A DNA stretch of 64,000 nucleotides. It comes from Metopolophium dirhodum (Eukaryota; Arthropoda; Insecta; Hemiptera; Aphididae). Positions within the stretch are counted from its first letter, which is position 1. Every line of letters begins with the position of its first letter. Positions 22,391 through 36,175 of this stretch are shown here, in pieces. The translations under genes and the position numbers were made by a program. The stretch covers positions 3,906,001-3,970,000 of the forward strand of contig NC_083566.1 in the NCBI RefSeq assembly GCF_019925205.1, in the 5' to 3' direction. The notes below the pieces were generated by a model. The model ran no database searches and had not been told where the DNA came from. It saw only the letters and a list, made by a program, of their open reading frames with translations.

Positions 22391-25300
22391 AATACCTAAT
22401 GATAAGATTTGATCTCAACGCAAAAGGTTTGTCTCTCCGAATAAACTCGCAAAATGTCGTCGCTTACTCAAATTAAATGGTCTAAACATTTTTTTACATG
22501 TACACTGTACACTGACGGTTCTCGTACATAATATACCATACTATGCACACAAGTCGTGTGTACGAAATGAATAAAAAAAAATCGCAGTGCTAAGAGGCCG
22601 TTTTTACCGAGAATTCTGAGGATCGATGTAGTTATATACGCGTACAATTTCCAACGAACGTTCAAATAAATATCATAATATTAACCCGAATACATCTTAT
22701 TTACCACCTACGAATCGAATCGAGAGTTGTAGAACTCGTGTGGGGTTCATTCAATGGTATTCTCAAATCTTCATCAGAGTTTTTTTCACGTCGTGTCGCG
22801 AACCAGCCAAGTACCTGCTATAATGTAAAGGCGTGTTATTATATTATTTAAACGGCTTCCGTACAATGCAAACAGTTACCAGCCATTCAAAATACGAATA
22901 TTTTAGAGAGAATTAATTCTCCAAAGTATACAAATATACTATGTTCGTGTGTGCATAGTATGTACACACTGCGTACACATTCTTATATTATGTTGTAGCC
23001 GTTTCAAAAATAAATTATACGCACGTGGTGTACGACAGCTTTTGTGTCGCAGTAACTTAATGTGCTTCTGGCAATATTTCAAAAGTAATTTTTCAAAACC
23101 AACTCATCGAAATGGATAAATTCAACATGATCTCTTTTCGCAACATTTTTTGGATTTATGTTATTTTAATATTATAATTATTGGTCCCCGAGAGCCGCGA
23201 AGAAACAAACATATTGTGTCTATACAATTATTAATAGCTGTCATAAAAAAATCTTCCATTGAAGTTTATACGTATGTATAATAATGTACCTAATACCTAT
23301 AGATACTTGTTAGGATTTCAACAACTTGAATTAGTACTTATCGAGTCCTATAAAAAAATAAATAGCTACGTCGTCTGATCTCTTTTCACGACATGAATTT
23401 TTTATCTTAAGATATTATTATAATTTAAATCGATGAACGAATGAAAAATATAGGCATACTATTTCTATACAATTTGTCATTCGGTTACATAATATAACAC
23501 ATTAAAACAATTCGCTCACAGAAAAATAATATTTAGATATTATCTTCTTTTGCTGTATTTAAATATGTATTATAATGCACTTGGTACTTGTTGTGGTTTT
23601 AACAACAAGAATTGGTACTTATCGGGTTACAACAAGTATCTCATGGACCAGTAGCTATATTATAGGAATAACATTTTTTTATCGTTTATTTCCTTTAGTT
23701 TTTGAGCATTTTTAGAGATGTACTGCGTTTACATTATACTCTTAAATCTGGAGAGGGTTTTATTGGCAGAATGGAAAGTCTGAGTCGTGTGCTCAGCCTT
23801 AGCATTCAGAGTTACCCTCACTCACTCATCGTGAATCAAATCGAAATTTTCCACTAGGAAATATAAAAGAGTAAAGGACAATAGAACATTTATCGTTCTC
23901 TGTGATAGGTCATAACGGATTGTTCCCTGTGGTTCTACAAGACTGCATATAGACGCAATAAAGATACGCAAGTACGCGTTGGTAAGATAAGAAATAGTTT
24001 GCAAAACCAATAATACGTTTTGGAGATAAGTTTATCTCATTTATTACAATAAATTATCACCAGTCGGATCAATGATATTGACAGAAAACATAATTTGTCC
24101 AATGTCCATGTATAGCCACGGTAGTTATTATTATTCGTTTACTATATATTTTACCGAACTAATGTCGTCGGGATTTTGTTAATTTTTCTTGTTATTTGTA
24201 CATTTACCGTGAGATTTATTGCACGTGTAAACTATTAATACACCAAAAATAACAAAATCAACTTACAAACACGATAATATGTAAAACGAATTAATAATAA
24301 ATAAACACTATAATCCGTGAGTAGAATAATTCCGCCATAAATTATTTTTGCTCAAATTTGAATAATGTAGGTGGGTAAACGAGTTAACAGTCATTTTCGC
24401 GAGTTTTGCAAGATGGTCTTGGATCGTCAAAAAACTCCTTGGAAATTAACTAAATTCATATGTAAATTTCACACGACGACTGCCATTTTTACATTTTCCA
24501 CATTAAACGCTTTAACCAGCAGCTGCTCGTCCAAAAATATATTTTGTTACGCGATTTTGTTATCAATAATGTGTTCATGGAAAATCATAACTGCAAACTT
24601 ATTGACCTGAGAATAAACTTTACGAAATAATAATATTCGTTTTTGGTAAATGAATATTATTATTTTTTTCTAACGCTTATTACCAACAAAGCATATCAGC
24701 CGAGTGAAAACTTGTTCTGCCGTAATGTCTACTGCGGGGTTATGCGCTTAAAACAAAAATAAAGAACTTTCTTTGTCCGCGGAAAACTCCTTTTGGCGTT
24801 TTCCTGCGTTTCCTGTGTAACTTTTGATATTAACCGTTTTCCCCCTATCGCGTCGAACTGTAATGCACCCAAATATTGGTGTACGTCGAAAAAACTACCG
24901 TAACTCTGCTGTTGAATATAGGTAGGTATATTGACGGCTTTTAATTAAAAACTCAAAGTCACCGACTGAAGCAAACGAACTGATTATTATTATTAAGTTA
25001 CGCAGTTGCGGGATAACACATTTATACCACCTAATACATCGGTCTGTAGCGGTTTATGTTATTAACCTTTAAAATCCATTTATCAGTACGTAGGTATATC
25101 GATGAGTCGTACAAATGTCGTATTATGCGAATGCTGTTTGAAACTGAAAACAGAAGGCGCGTATGAAACTACTCGTGTGCTGCACTGTACGATCAATTAT
25201 TATTAATAATAATATGTGACTTTTTAGTTCGGTGTCGAGTTGTGGATATTATGTTCATGACTTACCGCGGCTGTCAGCAGAAGGGTAGAAATAGCGTAAA

Positions 25301-25854
25301 GTATGCGTGCAGAGCAACTACTGCAGACTATACCGGGGGACGTCAGTTAAAAACATTTTAATTCCCTAGAATAAATAATATAACAGTAAAAACTAATTAT
25401 TATCAAACAAATTAATTTTAGTTTCAACACTATTAAATATATATGCATACCACCATGTGTCTCAGGTGTTAAAAGTGTCATCAAATCTGAAAGTAATACA
25501 AAATTAACGGTTTAATTAATCCACACACGCTTTTAGTCGGTGGAAAATAAATCATGTTATCCGTCACCATGTAGGTACACCATCGCATTGACACGAACGT
25601 TCGTAAATTTTTAATTATTATGTATGACCTGGGTGCAAAAAACAAGTTATTTTATTATTTGCACACTATAATCCACGCAACTATGTTAAAACGTTATGTT
25701 TAAGGCTATCCAAGCTCCTAATCGTATCATAGTATTATGTAAAGAGTACACGAATCCATAATGTTTTTCGTGAACTCGTCATTGTAATTCATTTTTAAAG
25801 CAACAAAACAGACGAACTTAGGTAATATACAAATGTAGGTTCTTTACCACGAGC

Positions 25855-26730
25855 CAGGGGCGCAATTTCAATGAAAAAACTGGGAGTGCTGAAGCCCTCT
25901 ATTTTTTTTCGTATTATCTTATGGTTATAGATACCTGAAGGCTGAAACTCGTACAATACCCATTCAACAATTACATATTTAGGACTGACTAAAATGCTTT
26001 GAAAAGTATATTATTATTTAATTAAGAATTTATTAATAAGCACAATTTCTAATACGTAAACATTTATTTTTAAATTTAATTTGATTTTACACATCGCTCT
26101 AATATCATTATCCTTTTAGTTTTAGCGAAAATATGTATCACTTCATTTACATAAATTTTTGCTTGCACTCCCCCAAATGACCAGACATGACACAATTCCA
26201 TCATGTTATTGAGCAATGACATGGGAGTCTGCAATCTTAGATTGTTGTAAAAAATTCAAATCATTGTAACGAGAAAGTCTGCATCGTGACCTTTAGATAA
26301 CTTCTAAGAATCCTAAAAATTGTTCATGTATTTCAAGATCTTTAGCATATCTTAAACATACAGACATCTGCTCACATTTGAAGCTCCTAAATAAGATAAA
26401 ATCTATATTAATTTAGCATTTTATAATTTTACCATTTAGTACTGTAATAGGTATATACCTACACGAGTCATGAGTGACATTTATAATAGTCTTACTTATT
26501 ACCTAGCTTCATCACACATCAAAGCAAAAAATCCATTTGCTTTTGCTTCAAGAATTATTTTGTCTCAAACCATTTGAGCACAAACATTTAAAATTTGGTT
26601 TTGAATTGACCAACTAGAATAATTAGTTGAACAATCATATTTTTTGGCAAATTGATGATTACATTTTTTTAATAAGTGACAAACCTCTTTGAAATTTCCT
26701 GTAAATAGGTATCGTTCAATATTGTTGTTG
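25855..26730 (-). pseudogene. Decayed hAT-type transposase (DUF4371 / ZMYM1-like)
   Basis: Read on the minus strand, fragments appear in family order: IQNQILNVCAQM, then ILEAKANGFFALMCDEAR near 26500-26570 (family I-x-x-x-I-x-x-x-x-F-[SA]-[IL]-x-x-D-E-x-x-D), then EQMSVCLRYAKDLEIHEQFL at about 26310-26370 (family E-Q-x-x-x-x-x-R-Y-[VA]...[IH]-E-x-F-x-G-F), then a frameshifted SGHL-GVQAKI near 26150-26190 (family M-S-G-x-x-x-G-V-Q-A-x-I). Stops and frameshifts break it throughout. CAGGGGCGCAATTTCA at 25855 looks like the element terminus, and TAGCGGTGCAAGAC in reverse complement near 26972 may be the other. It is a dead DNA transposon inserted antisense to the receptor intron; C-terminal catalytic parts are absent. 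Confidence 0.75.
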
Positions 26731-27887
26731 GTTGTTGATAAAAAAAAAAGTTTTCGAAATTTACAATATTTATGTTAGATAACTATTTTGTCATTAACAA
26801 AACAGTGAAATACCATAATATCCGACAACTTACTGCACAAATTTTAATTTTCAGTATTAATCAATAATAATTATTACTGTGGTTGAAATTCGTTATCGTC
26901 TACATGTGTCAAGAATTCTACTGAAGGGGTAGGGTGGATAGGTGCGAGTCCATGTGTCTTGCACCGCTAAATTTAATAACTTTAAACCGTGTCAGGACCG
27001 ACCACTAAAATGTCGACGTCTAAAAAGTGTTGCGGCGAAGAAATGTTAGCATTGGCACATTTATTATTAACGAGTGTAAGGGTTCAATCTATAGACATTT
27101 CTTTGTAATTCTCAAAATTTAGTTTTCAAGGTATATTTATAATTTTGTAACGTTTCATTTAAATACAATGTGTATTAGCGTATTAGACGTCCAATATTAA
27201 ATTGTTATCCATCCTACCTTTCATTTTGTTTTTTTTTAATAAAACTTACAAAAAATATGTAGGGTTTTGAATTTCAAACTTGTTTTTCTGAAAGAAAGGA
27301 ATGAGATACATCTGTTTTTCCCAAGCCGACGATTATACATACGATGCACGCTGTTTATATTCTGATACAATATAATAACGGTTTTCTGAAAGAAAATAAA
27401 ATAACAACTAACTATTATAATACATAAGATAATATTATTAAGGAAAGATTAAATAAAAACTTTTCGTTCTGCGTTTTGAGGGATCCAATTAAAACAGTCT
27501 CAATACGCATAACGATTTTACTATATAATTGCAAGACACAAGTACACAATTAAGAAGAGAATAATAGGTAAAATTTTAGCGATAAAACTTTACTTTAATT
27601 AATATTATTTGATTTTCGCATTGACTCAGGGAACATAAAAATTTATTTGGTCAGAATATTCAGGCGTTTACCAATGTTGAGCAATGAGCATGAAATATTA
27701 AAATAACTACTGTAATGTCTAAACATTTACGATTGAAATCTAAAAGTGATAAGTCAACAATATTGTTAATCAATTATTACTCAACCAGTTAATGTCGTTT
27801 TAATTTTTTCTTCAATATTCCACCCACAATATAATAATAATATATAATAAACTAATAAATAATAATCATCTACCAGCTTTAAGATGT

Positions 27888-27985
27888 ATTTTAGATTCCG
27901 AGCGGAGCTTTAAATGTATTGATTTTACAATGATGTGTGTTTTTATGTTCTCATCTCTACATTTTTCTCGTAAGTTTATCGTAAA
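27888..27985 (-). mobile_element. 3' end fragment of the TCAGAATCTAAA repeat family
   Basis: TTTTAGATTCCGAGCGGAGC followed by TGTATTGATTTTACAATGAT is the reverse complement of the 3' part of the element at 30791-32282. Confidence 0.6.
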
Positions 27986-28149
27986 TTTTAGTACAATCAC
28001 AAAAATACTAAATTTTAAAATGTCTATGAGTGTTTACTTATGTTTTATTTGAAATATTTTGTCGGAGTTATCATATTACTGTATTAGTATAACTTTATTT
28101 TATACATTTAAACTTTGAGCCAGGAGGCCGTATTATATATTATATAACT

Positions 28150-28540
28150 TATATCGGGGTGATCCGTTTAACGTAAAATATTCGTTATTTCAGAAAGCCT
28201 GACGTTTTTTAAAATATATCTTTTATAGAATTTTAAGTCGTCACAAAACAATAGTTTTGGAAAAAAAATTATATTTTTAAAGTTTTTTACTCTTTTCAAT
28301 AACAACATACATTTTTAATTTCATACAATTTTATTCGAAGTATGATCAATAAAAATCAAATTTCGGACAAGCAGTTTATTAGTTATAAGTATTTAAGTTT
28401 TGATAAACTGAGTAAGACATGATAACGATGGAAAAATAAATGTTACACAAATTTTGATTTTTAACGACTTCAAATTATGTAAAAAAATATTTTCAAAAAC
28501 GTTAATAGTTTTTTAGATGATGAGTGTCTGACGTTATATT
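28150..28540. mobile_element. GGGTGATCCGTTTAACGT-family element, right end decayed
   Basis: Left terminus TATATCGGGGTGATCCGT followed by TTAACGT. The body shares ATTTTAAGTCGT, CGGACAAGCAGTTTATTAG, GATAACGAT and GATGAGTGTCT with the copy at 38365. No coding capacity. Confidence 0.65.
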
Positions 28541-30456
28541 ATTATATGACGTACTATATTGATAATTAATTCAAAATGACTTACCTACCAGGCTTTATTG
28601 GAAATGATAGCGTGGATCGTGTTTGACAATATAATATGTATAAATATTAAAATTAAAATGATCATCGAATTAGAAAATATTGAATAAACAGTATAAAACA
28701 ATTTTCAAAAAAAAATTGTGTACCTATTGCAAAAAGTTATACATGGGTTGACATTGCATATAATATGTAAATATTATACATTATTTCTATTAGCCCAGTT
28801 AAATAATTATCTTCTGAAATTGCCAAATAAATTTCAAACAACTTAAATGTGGGTGGAATTCTAGCGAGCAGCGGTTGTCAACACACAGTATTTGTGATTT
28901 ATTCCACGACACATTTTCCACGACTACTGCAAAACAACAGACATAACTCCGACCTCTTCTCTCTAAAGAAGATAATAATTAATTGGTCAGACGACTCCAG
29001 TAGATATATAGGTCCGTATTATGGTGCGCACTACTGCAGTGACGTAGAAATAAACAAAGTTGCACGTTCAATTATCAAAAGCACTATACACTCTAACCTT
29101 AATAAAACTTAAACAATACACTTTTTTTTCCAACATAATAGGATGAAAACATAGATTCTTTGTGATATTAGTTGTGCGCATAGCGTATTTTACTCAAATT
29201 TTACTGTCTTAAATTATATGTGTGAAATAAAAAAACAGCATTAGTAGTATTCATATTTTTTGGATCAAAATATATTTCAGTAAATAAATATTGAACTTAC
29301 CAGAAGGTTAATTGAAAAATGTATATTCTTACAAATAGTTCAATATAAAAATGTATTTATACCTAAATGAAATATTTACCACGTGAATTCACATAAAATT
29401 ATCGATCAAAAATATCTCAAACTATTACAATTAAATACTGCTATTATAAATAAAAAAAAGAAAATCTAGTTTTGAAAGAAGGTCTTACGAACGGTGTTTT
29501 GCAATATGTTTGTTAGTGCGCCATTGAATGCCAAACGTCGATGTGGATTGGTATTTATTTTCTATTCAACCGTATTCGATGAACTTTTTGAATTTAATTA
29601 AGTATTTACAATTTTAAGATCTAAAGAATAAATTTACAACAAATATTTGCTTGTACCAGGTTTTTTTAAGACTTCTATATTATTGTATTGTACTTGAACA
29701 TCGATTAAATAAATGAGACTCATATTTAATGTCCTCGATGTTTTAAATATTGTTTTATATTATAGACAACAATGTATTGAAGGTAAATTATTAATAAATT
29801 ATAAATATGTAGGTAAAAAAAAAAAGAAAAACACACTGCACATATTATGTGTATTAAAATATACCTACAGAGTTCATAATAATACCACAGAAATGCAAAC
29901 ACATAATGCACGATAATATGAAAACAACACCCTGTAGGTCCGACCCGAAGATGTTTTCAAACAAGGATTTACGTGACATTTACGATGAAAATCGATAATT
30001 TTTTTCCTTTTTTAAATGGTTGTAGTAAAAGGAGAAATATTAGTTTTTTTTAATTTTAATTCATTCGTTATTATATTTTTGTATGATTGCCATTTGTTTC
30101 TCGGGCAAATGAGATAAAAGCATGCATCAATAATTCGTCGAGCTTATGATTTTGAATAAAGAAATTATATCTTAAAACAAATATGAGAGCTGAATGTATG
30201 TTTGTAGCTTACTTAGGTACTCAAAAACTACTTACCTATTAAAATGATTTCAAATTGTTCTCGGAGTTATCGAGAAAATGTAGAGAGTAATGGCATATTA
30301 ATACCAAATCCAATATGCCACAGTCTAATGTTGTCCATCTCAGTCGAGTTAGTTCACAAAACGAAGTACACAGACGAAAATTTGCCCGTGTACTGAGGTA
30401 CATTAAATCCAAAACACACCTATAAAGCACTGTATTGTATATTTTTTCATTTTTTC

Positions 30457-30790
30457 ACGGGTGAAGTAGCGGCTATACAGCTAAAAATCGATGTTGACTC
30501 GAAATTCATTTACTCAAAAAGTACCGGACCGTTTTCAATAAAAGTTATATCAACAGAATCCTTAAGGCTTGCAGGGTGTTTAATGTTTATAGCTTACTTG
30601 TTAAACTCCTGTAGGTAGCTAAAGGGCAGCTCACACATGGTTTTACTTCAGCTTACGAAAAAAGATGAAAAAGATGCTTATCCAAATAGTTTTCATTAAT
30701 GCCATCGGTTACATATTATATTAATATTATAATTAAAAGAAATATGGCATAAACATTTTTTATAAATATATTCAATAAAAATAAAAATAA
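30457..30790. mobile_element. Helitron-like flanking sequence
   Basis: CACGGGTGAAGTAGCGGC with nearby ACAGCTA resembles a decayed Helitron end hairpin. The following ACCGGACCGTTTTCAATAAA stretch resembles words common near Helitron ends in insects. This may be the 5' part of the neighbouring element or a separate fragment. Confidence 0.35.
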
Positions 30791-32282
30791 AAAGGTGGAT
30801 AAGTGGATGTCACTCTGCTGTACAGTAGGTTACAAGTGGGTCACTGTAATGGATGGTGTTGAATTTGAATTCAATGATATAATATCATTGTATAAGAAAA
30901 ACGTTTCTGAGCGAAAACGGTCAGTCAGCCTATGATATTACCAAGTATATTTGATGATATTATTGTGAATAAAGTAATTTATATATAACCTATTTACGTG
31001 GAGCCTTGTTTTAAATTTTCAATCCTTAGCCATAAAAGTTAAACATTTTATAAATTTTTAACCACAAAATAATTAATAAATTAAAAAATTTGATAAATGT
31101 TGTCAAAATTTGAACTTTAAATGCTTATAAAAAAAAATTGTGCCTATGTATTTTTAATATTTTTCAACTGCTATTAGAACGATATATCAGGAGCCTTATA
31201 TTAAACTTTCACGCTTTTTTACCCAACAAATAAAAATTTATTGATATTTATAGAAAAAAAAACTAAAAAAATTGAAAACTGACAATGTTCGTAAACAGCT
31301 CAAAAAGAGTCAAAATATTTTCAACATTTTATGGTGTATAGAAAATGCTAATATAAACATTCAGTGAAATTTTCAAGTATCTACAGTCATTCGTTTTTTA
31401 ATTACAATAAAATAAGAAAATAGTTAATGAGAAATCAAGTAAATATCAAATGTTGTAAAAATATAAATTTCAGACGCTCATAAAAATTTAATTTAAGTTT
31501 CTTCTAGACATTTTTTTTTTTGATAAAGGTAGACAAACTTATGAGTAATCTTATATTACATTTTCAAATTTTAGATTTAAAAAGAAAAATTTTTATGAAT
31601 TCTCAACTCAAAATAATTTGCTATTTTTCGTGATTTTTCCGTATTTTGTCAAAATTTGAACTTTAAATGCTTATAAAAAAAAACTGTGACTAAGGATTTT
31701 TAATTTTTTTCATCTGCCTTTGAAACAATAACCTAGGAGCCTTCTATTAAATTTTCAAGCTTTTTTACTCAACAGATAAAATTTTATTGATATTTATAGA
31801 AAAAAAAACTAAAAAAATTGAAAACTGACAATGGCCGTAAACAGCTCAAAAAGAGTCAAAATATTTTTTAAATTTTATGGTATATATAAAATGCTAATAT
31901 AAACATTCAGTCAAAATGTCATGTCCCTATGGTCATTTGTTTTAGAGTTACACCAAATACCAAAATTGATTTTCTCAAAAACAGATTTTGCGTAAAAATT
32001 CCCGTTTTTCCTTAATTTTTCTTTTGTTTTTCACGTCGCTTGTGAAAACTACTGGGAAATTTTTACTTTTGACCCCCCAAAGTACCAACTAGATTCACTT
32101 TCCTATCAGAAATATTACTATTGAAGAAAATCCAAGCCCTTTTACTGTCCTAAAAGGTGATGACAGACACAAAAATTAAAAAAATTAAAAAAAAAACACG
32201 CATCATTGTAAAATCAATACATTCATCGGCTTCTCTCAGAATCTAAAACTTTGGCCCGGGCAACGTCGGGTGGGACAGCTAG
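30791..32282 (+). mobile_element. Non-autonomous Helitron-like element, 1.5 kb
   Basis: The 3' end CCCGGGCAACGTCGGG, a short stem-loop, is followed by TGGGACAGCTAG and then T, the hairpin-CTRR signature of Helitrons. The left part (AGGTGGATAAGTGGATG, CTGTACAGTAGGTTACAAG) recurs at 55086 and 57616. The inside contains a roughly 300 bp duplicated block (31099-31410 and 31640-31950). No Rep/helicase coding sequence is present. The 5' TC terminus was not fixed, so the left limit is approximate and may extend to 30457. Confidence 0.6.
31099..31950 (+). repeat. Internal direct repeat of about 300 bp within the Helitron-like element
   Basis: 31099-31410 and 31640-31950 share GTCAAAATTTGAACTTTAAA, TTGATATTTATAGAAAAAAA, GAAAACTGACAATG and AACAGCTCAAAAAGAGTCAA in the same order. 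Confidence 0.8.
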
Positions 32283-34794
32283 TTAATTATAATAATTTTA
32301 ATATAATTATTAGGTACAGTACCTAGTAGATGTATTAGTATACAATTAAAATTGAATGGTAGTAATCGAAATTATATATGATAATACGGTGGTGTATCCA
32401 TTATTAGGTGTTTTATAACATACTGATATCCATTTTTAAAAATATCAATTAAAACGTTGAAGTGTGGTATTTACCTCAAAATTATTATAATCTGTCTCGC
32501 ATACGTCATGGTTCCAAGCTGCAACTAATGATGGCATCCATGTTTCGCGATAAAATTAGTGCCGATCGGTTATACCCAATAATATGTTTAGCTGCGAATT
32601 AGAAATATATAATATTATTATACATAAATTATGCGTACAGCAGTTTTAGTACAGCGACTATCATAATGATTTGAACGTAAACGGTCATATGGTAAAAACG
32701 TCTGAACAAAAACAATTCGTACCCTTTAAGGCTATATTATGATCAATATTATATCAGCACAATATCATTAGGTACCTGTGTAGTGAAATCGGCCCATGTC
32801 GTGTTATTCCAATATTATAATGTACGATCGATGCATTAGTTTGTATTGTACTGAATAAACCCTGTTTATATTATAATGCCGCACCATTGGTATACGATGA
32901 ATCGACACCGCTACGTATACGCGGTATACCCACTGTAGTATTTTATTTTTGTTGAGATAAACGACGTAATACACTGTGTATAATGATGAATAAGAAATAA
33001 TATTGGAATAGTATTCCGCTTAAAGAAGGTAGATAGTACTAGATACTTTATTGTAAATATTTTAATAATGTGTAAATCGTCTTATTTATATTTTACAAAG
33101 AAATTATTTTTTAAAAAAAAAAAAACAAATATAGACAGTCGAGTGTTTTTACATGGGCGTTTCCCGTAATTGAATATTTATAAAGTTTCTGTGTCGTCAG
33201 TGCTTGATTTTAATACCATTAATACTGGGAATTATGATCATTAAAACTGCCGCTTTCGCAATATTCACTGGTCAGTTTAAATGGCGGAATTCTAACCTAG
33301 GATGAACATAATATTATACCGTCGGGAACCCTAGTTTTTTTTTAGATTATTGCTCACATAAAATGGGTACTCTTCTGAGAACGATTAGTTTGTTTTAAGA
33401 CCGTTACAAAAGTACGAAACAAATGGTTTAGTCACTCGTGAGATCGATGATCGATTTCTGACACATGGCGGTATAGATATTATACATACGTAGTTTCGTT
33501 TGCACTTCATTTTATTTTTTAGCCGGTTACTATTATTTAAAAATATTATTTTACAAAATATAATACTTATTTCATGAAACAATAACATCATTCCAGATCA
33601 GTAGAACACCCCCGAGCAAGGTCATCAGAACAATTATTGATACATAGAAAGACGTTTAAAACCGATTTCCAGACCTAGACGATGGAAAATAATAATAATT
33701 TACTATATTATTACAATGGCATAAAATATTATTGATATAATATAATAAACACGGTTGAAAATATATACAGGGTTAAGTATTGCATAATATAAGCTCGGAT
33801 TGTTATCATCAGATAAAAAATGGCTGCGTGACGGAATATCGCAGATATCAATTATGCGTACCACGCACGGTGCGAGTCGCCATAGCGGGCCATATTCGAT
33901 AAACCCGTTATCGTGGTCGTCTTAGTGCACAAAGTTAAATACCTCGAAAACTAGTCCTCCGGATTTCGATTGATATGATTCGTCGTGGTCTTAATACCTT
34001 CAGAAAAACTACTATCCGGCGAATGACTAACGGTCGAAAATGGAGATTGTTATTTGAAAAAACCACATAACTCTCCTTGAGTAGTACGGGAAAAATTGCG
34101 AGAGCTTAAAAAACTGGTCTCCGAGTACATCAATTAATCAAGTTACATTGACTGTTGTAATATATAAGAGTCGGAACAATGTGGCCGTTGGAGAGGAAAT
34201 GTGGGGGGGGGGGTGAACGCGGTGCGGACCGCCTCGTATTTGCGCAATGGACTCGTATACTTCTGCCACGGTGATAATACCAGCACACCGACTATAACGA
34301 CTATTATTCTGGTCCTTGTCGCGTACTTACCGCGTGGAGCCGGAGCGGACCGCCGCCTTTGGGTCTTCGGGCCAAAACAATCGCGATAATGAACGTTTCC
34401 GTTAATGCGCTTTGTGCGGGCTCTGCAGTGTTGTACTGTTGCTCGCTCCAAGTGCCGCGAAGAGAATACGCGACGTCCATCGATTGCAGCCGAACACGAC
34501 GCGAAATCTCTGAGGATCATCGGGGAGGGCCTCGTAAATCGCCGATGTCGGGTTCGCGCGTGTGTGTGTTTTATCGGCGCCCGAAACGTCGAGGAAAAAA
34601 TAGAAAAAAGAGATTTATTTTCGGTTTTCGTTTCGCCGCGCGCGTGCCAAATATTTCGATTTTTTTTTCCACGCGAACGTGTCGTCTAAACAAAAGGGCT
34701 GTCGTAGGTACACACGTTCGCGTTGTTTGTGTGTGTGTGTGTGTGTGTATGTGTGTACATATTATACAACAACACGACAAATATAATATCATAC

Positions 34795-35029
34795 ATACGG
34801 GGTGATCCGTTTAACGTGAGACACTATCGTCATATTTTCAGAAGACCCTAACGGGGTTCTTGAAAATATTTCATTTTCATAATATTAATTCGTTACAAAA
34901 CAGCATTTTTTTGGATTATTATTCGGAGCGATTCGAACTACACACAAATCAAATTCCAAATATTTCCATTGACGTTTATAGCCTTTGGAATAACGAACGC
35001 GTTGTACGTTAAACGGATCACCCGGTATA
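34795..35029. mobile_element. 235 bp MITE with GGGTGATCCGTTTAACGT ends
   Basis: The left end ATACGGGGTGATCCGT + TTAACGT and the right end ACGTTAAACGGATCACCC + GGTATA are near-perfect inverted repeats. The element is complete but has no coding sequence. It belongs with the copies at 28150 and 38365. Confidence 0.82.
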
Positions 35030-35403
35030 GTGGAGCCCCGGCCTCAGAATGACAACGATAAGCAGAAGCTGCGGGGATCCACGGGCGCAGTGGATTGTGC
35101 GTATAATAATACCTATATAGGCCCGCACGACCTTTCTGCCTTCGCCGGGCAGAGAATACAGCCTTCCGCCCCCCGGGCGACGATAATAACCGTTACCGTC
35201 GGTGTGTGTGCTTATGTGTATAACTCCCGCTGCTTCGAAGAGCACGTGTGGGGTCGTCCTCCTGCAGAAGCTACAACATATTATTATATAGTCGTGCACC
35301 GAGCGACGGTCTCCGTACGTAGTGTATATAGTCTTCTTAGTCGCCGCCGTCGTCGCGATTGCTGAAAGATATACGGAGAGAGAAAGATATAATATACACA
35401 CGA

Positions 35404-35475
35404 GGTAGATGAGAGTGAGAGAGAGAGAGTGAGAGGGGGGAGGGAGGGAGAGAAACGGCAGGAGGGAGTGGGACG
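35404..35475 (+). repeat. Purine-rich (GA)n / GGGA tract
   Basis: About 70 nt nearly all A and G on the plus strand, with (GA)5 and GGGGGGAGGGAGGGAGAG; a mirror-repeat composition that could form triplex or G-quadruplex DNA. Confidence 0.75.
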
Positions 35476-36119
35476 GACAAAAGTACAAGCAGTATATCAC
35501 GTTTTATTGTTATTGTACTTTGTCCGTCCTTTCCTGACCTTATATATGTTTATCGGCGATTACACGGCGCCGCTACTCCATAATTCCTCGAGTTCGACGT
35601 ATTCGGTCCCCCAAACTTCTCGTCGCGCATACGCTCCAGCACCATTATCGCCCGTAGTTGTACAGCAGCGTGTGCATAATATTGTGTTATTATATAGCGC
35701 CGACGCAATATATTAATATTAAATTATGCGCAGCACCGCCAATAAGGTGCGTTATCGCAATATCGTTCGTAAGACATGAATTAATAATATTATGTTACCA
35801 TACGACAGTGTGAACGTATTCGCCGGTGGTCGCTCATATTTGGTGTGATTGCGTGATGTTTATCATATATTTATTGGATCCAGGACATACATTATCTCCT
35901 CGGACAAAATCTCTCGATTTATTTGGCAAGCGCATATGCGCGCACAATACCTCTACAAAATAAAACGAAATCTCCACACTTTTTTGCTACTATATATTTA
36001 TTTGGTTGTAATTTTAGTAACTCAATTCAATTATAGATTAGACGTAAACACACATATAAAATATATGCAATGGTAAAATATATCATTTTATTTCATTCAA
36101 TTCATTAAAATATACAATT

Positions 36120-36175
36120 TGTTTTAGAAAATTTGTTGATAAACGTTAATAGTTTTTGAAATAATGAGTGGTTCG
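36120..36175. mobile_element. Fragment of the GGGTGATCC family right end
   Basis: AACGTTAATAGTTTTTGAAA + TAATGAGTG matches the sequence before the right end of the copies at 28150 and 38365. Confidence 0.5.

Larger units (their letters stand above)
34100..35760. promoter_or_regulatory. CpG-rich island inside the 39 kb intron
   Basis: Base composition changes sharply from AT-rich intron to GC- and CpG-rich sequence. It carries overlapping long open frames on both strands (minus 34143-34520, plus 34359-34805, minus 35018-35500) that look like by-products of composition rather than genes. A (GT)n tract lies at 34728-34756, an inverted-repeat element at 34795-35029, and a purine-rich (GA)n tract at 35404-35475. 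An internal promoter or non-coding RNA start is possible; no splice-linked coding exon was found. Confidence 0.35.

Noticed and set aside
34143..34805. Open frames of 125 (minus) and 148 (plus) codons in the CpG-rich island as genes
   Set aside because: They overlap on opposite strands, contain long Arg/Cys/Val runs from CpG and (GT)n sequence, and show no domain or splice context.
35018..35500. 160-codon minus-strand open frame
   Set aside because: Its start is Leu/Ser/Pro low complexity from the purine-rich (GA)n tract, and it overlaps the end of an inverted-repeat element.
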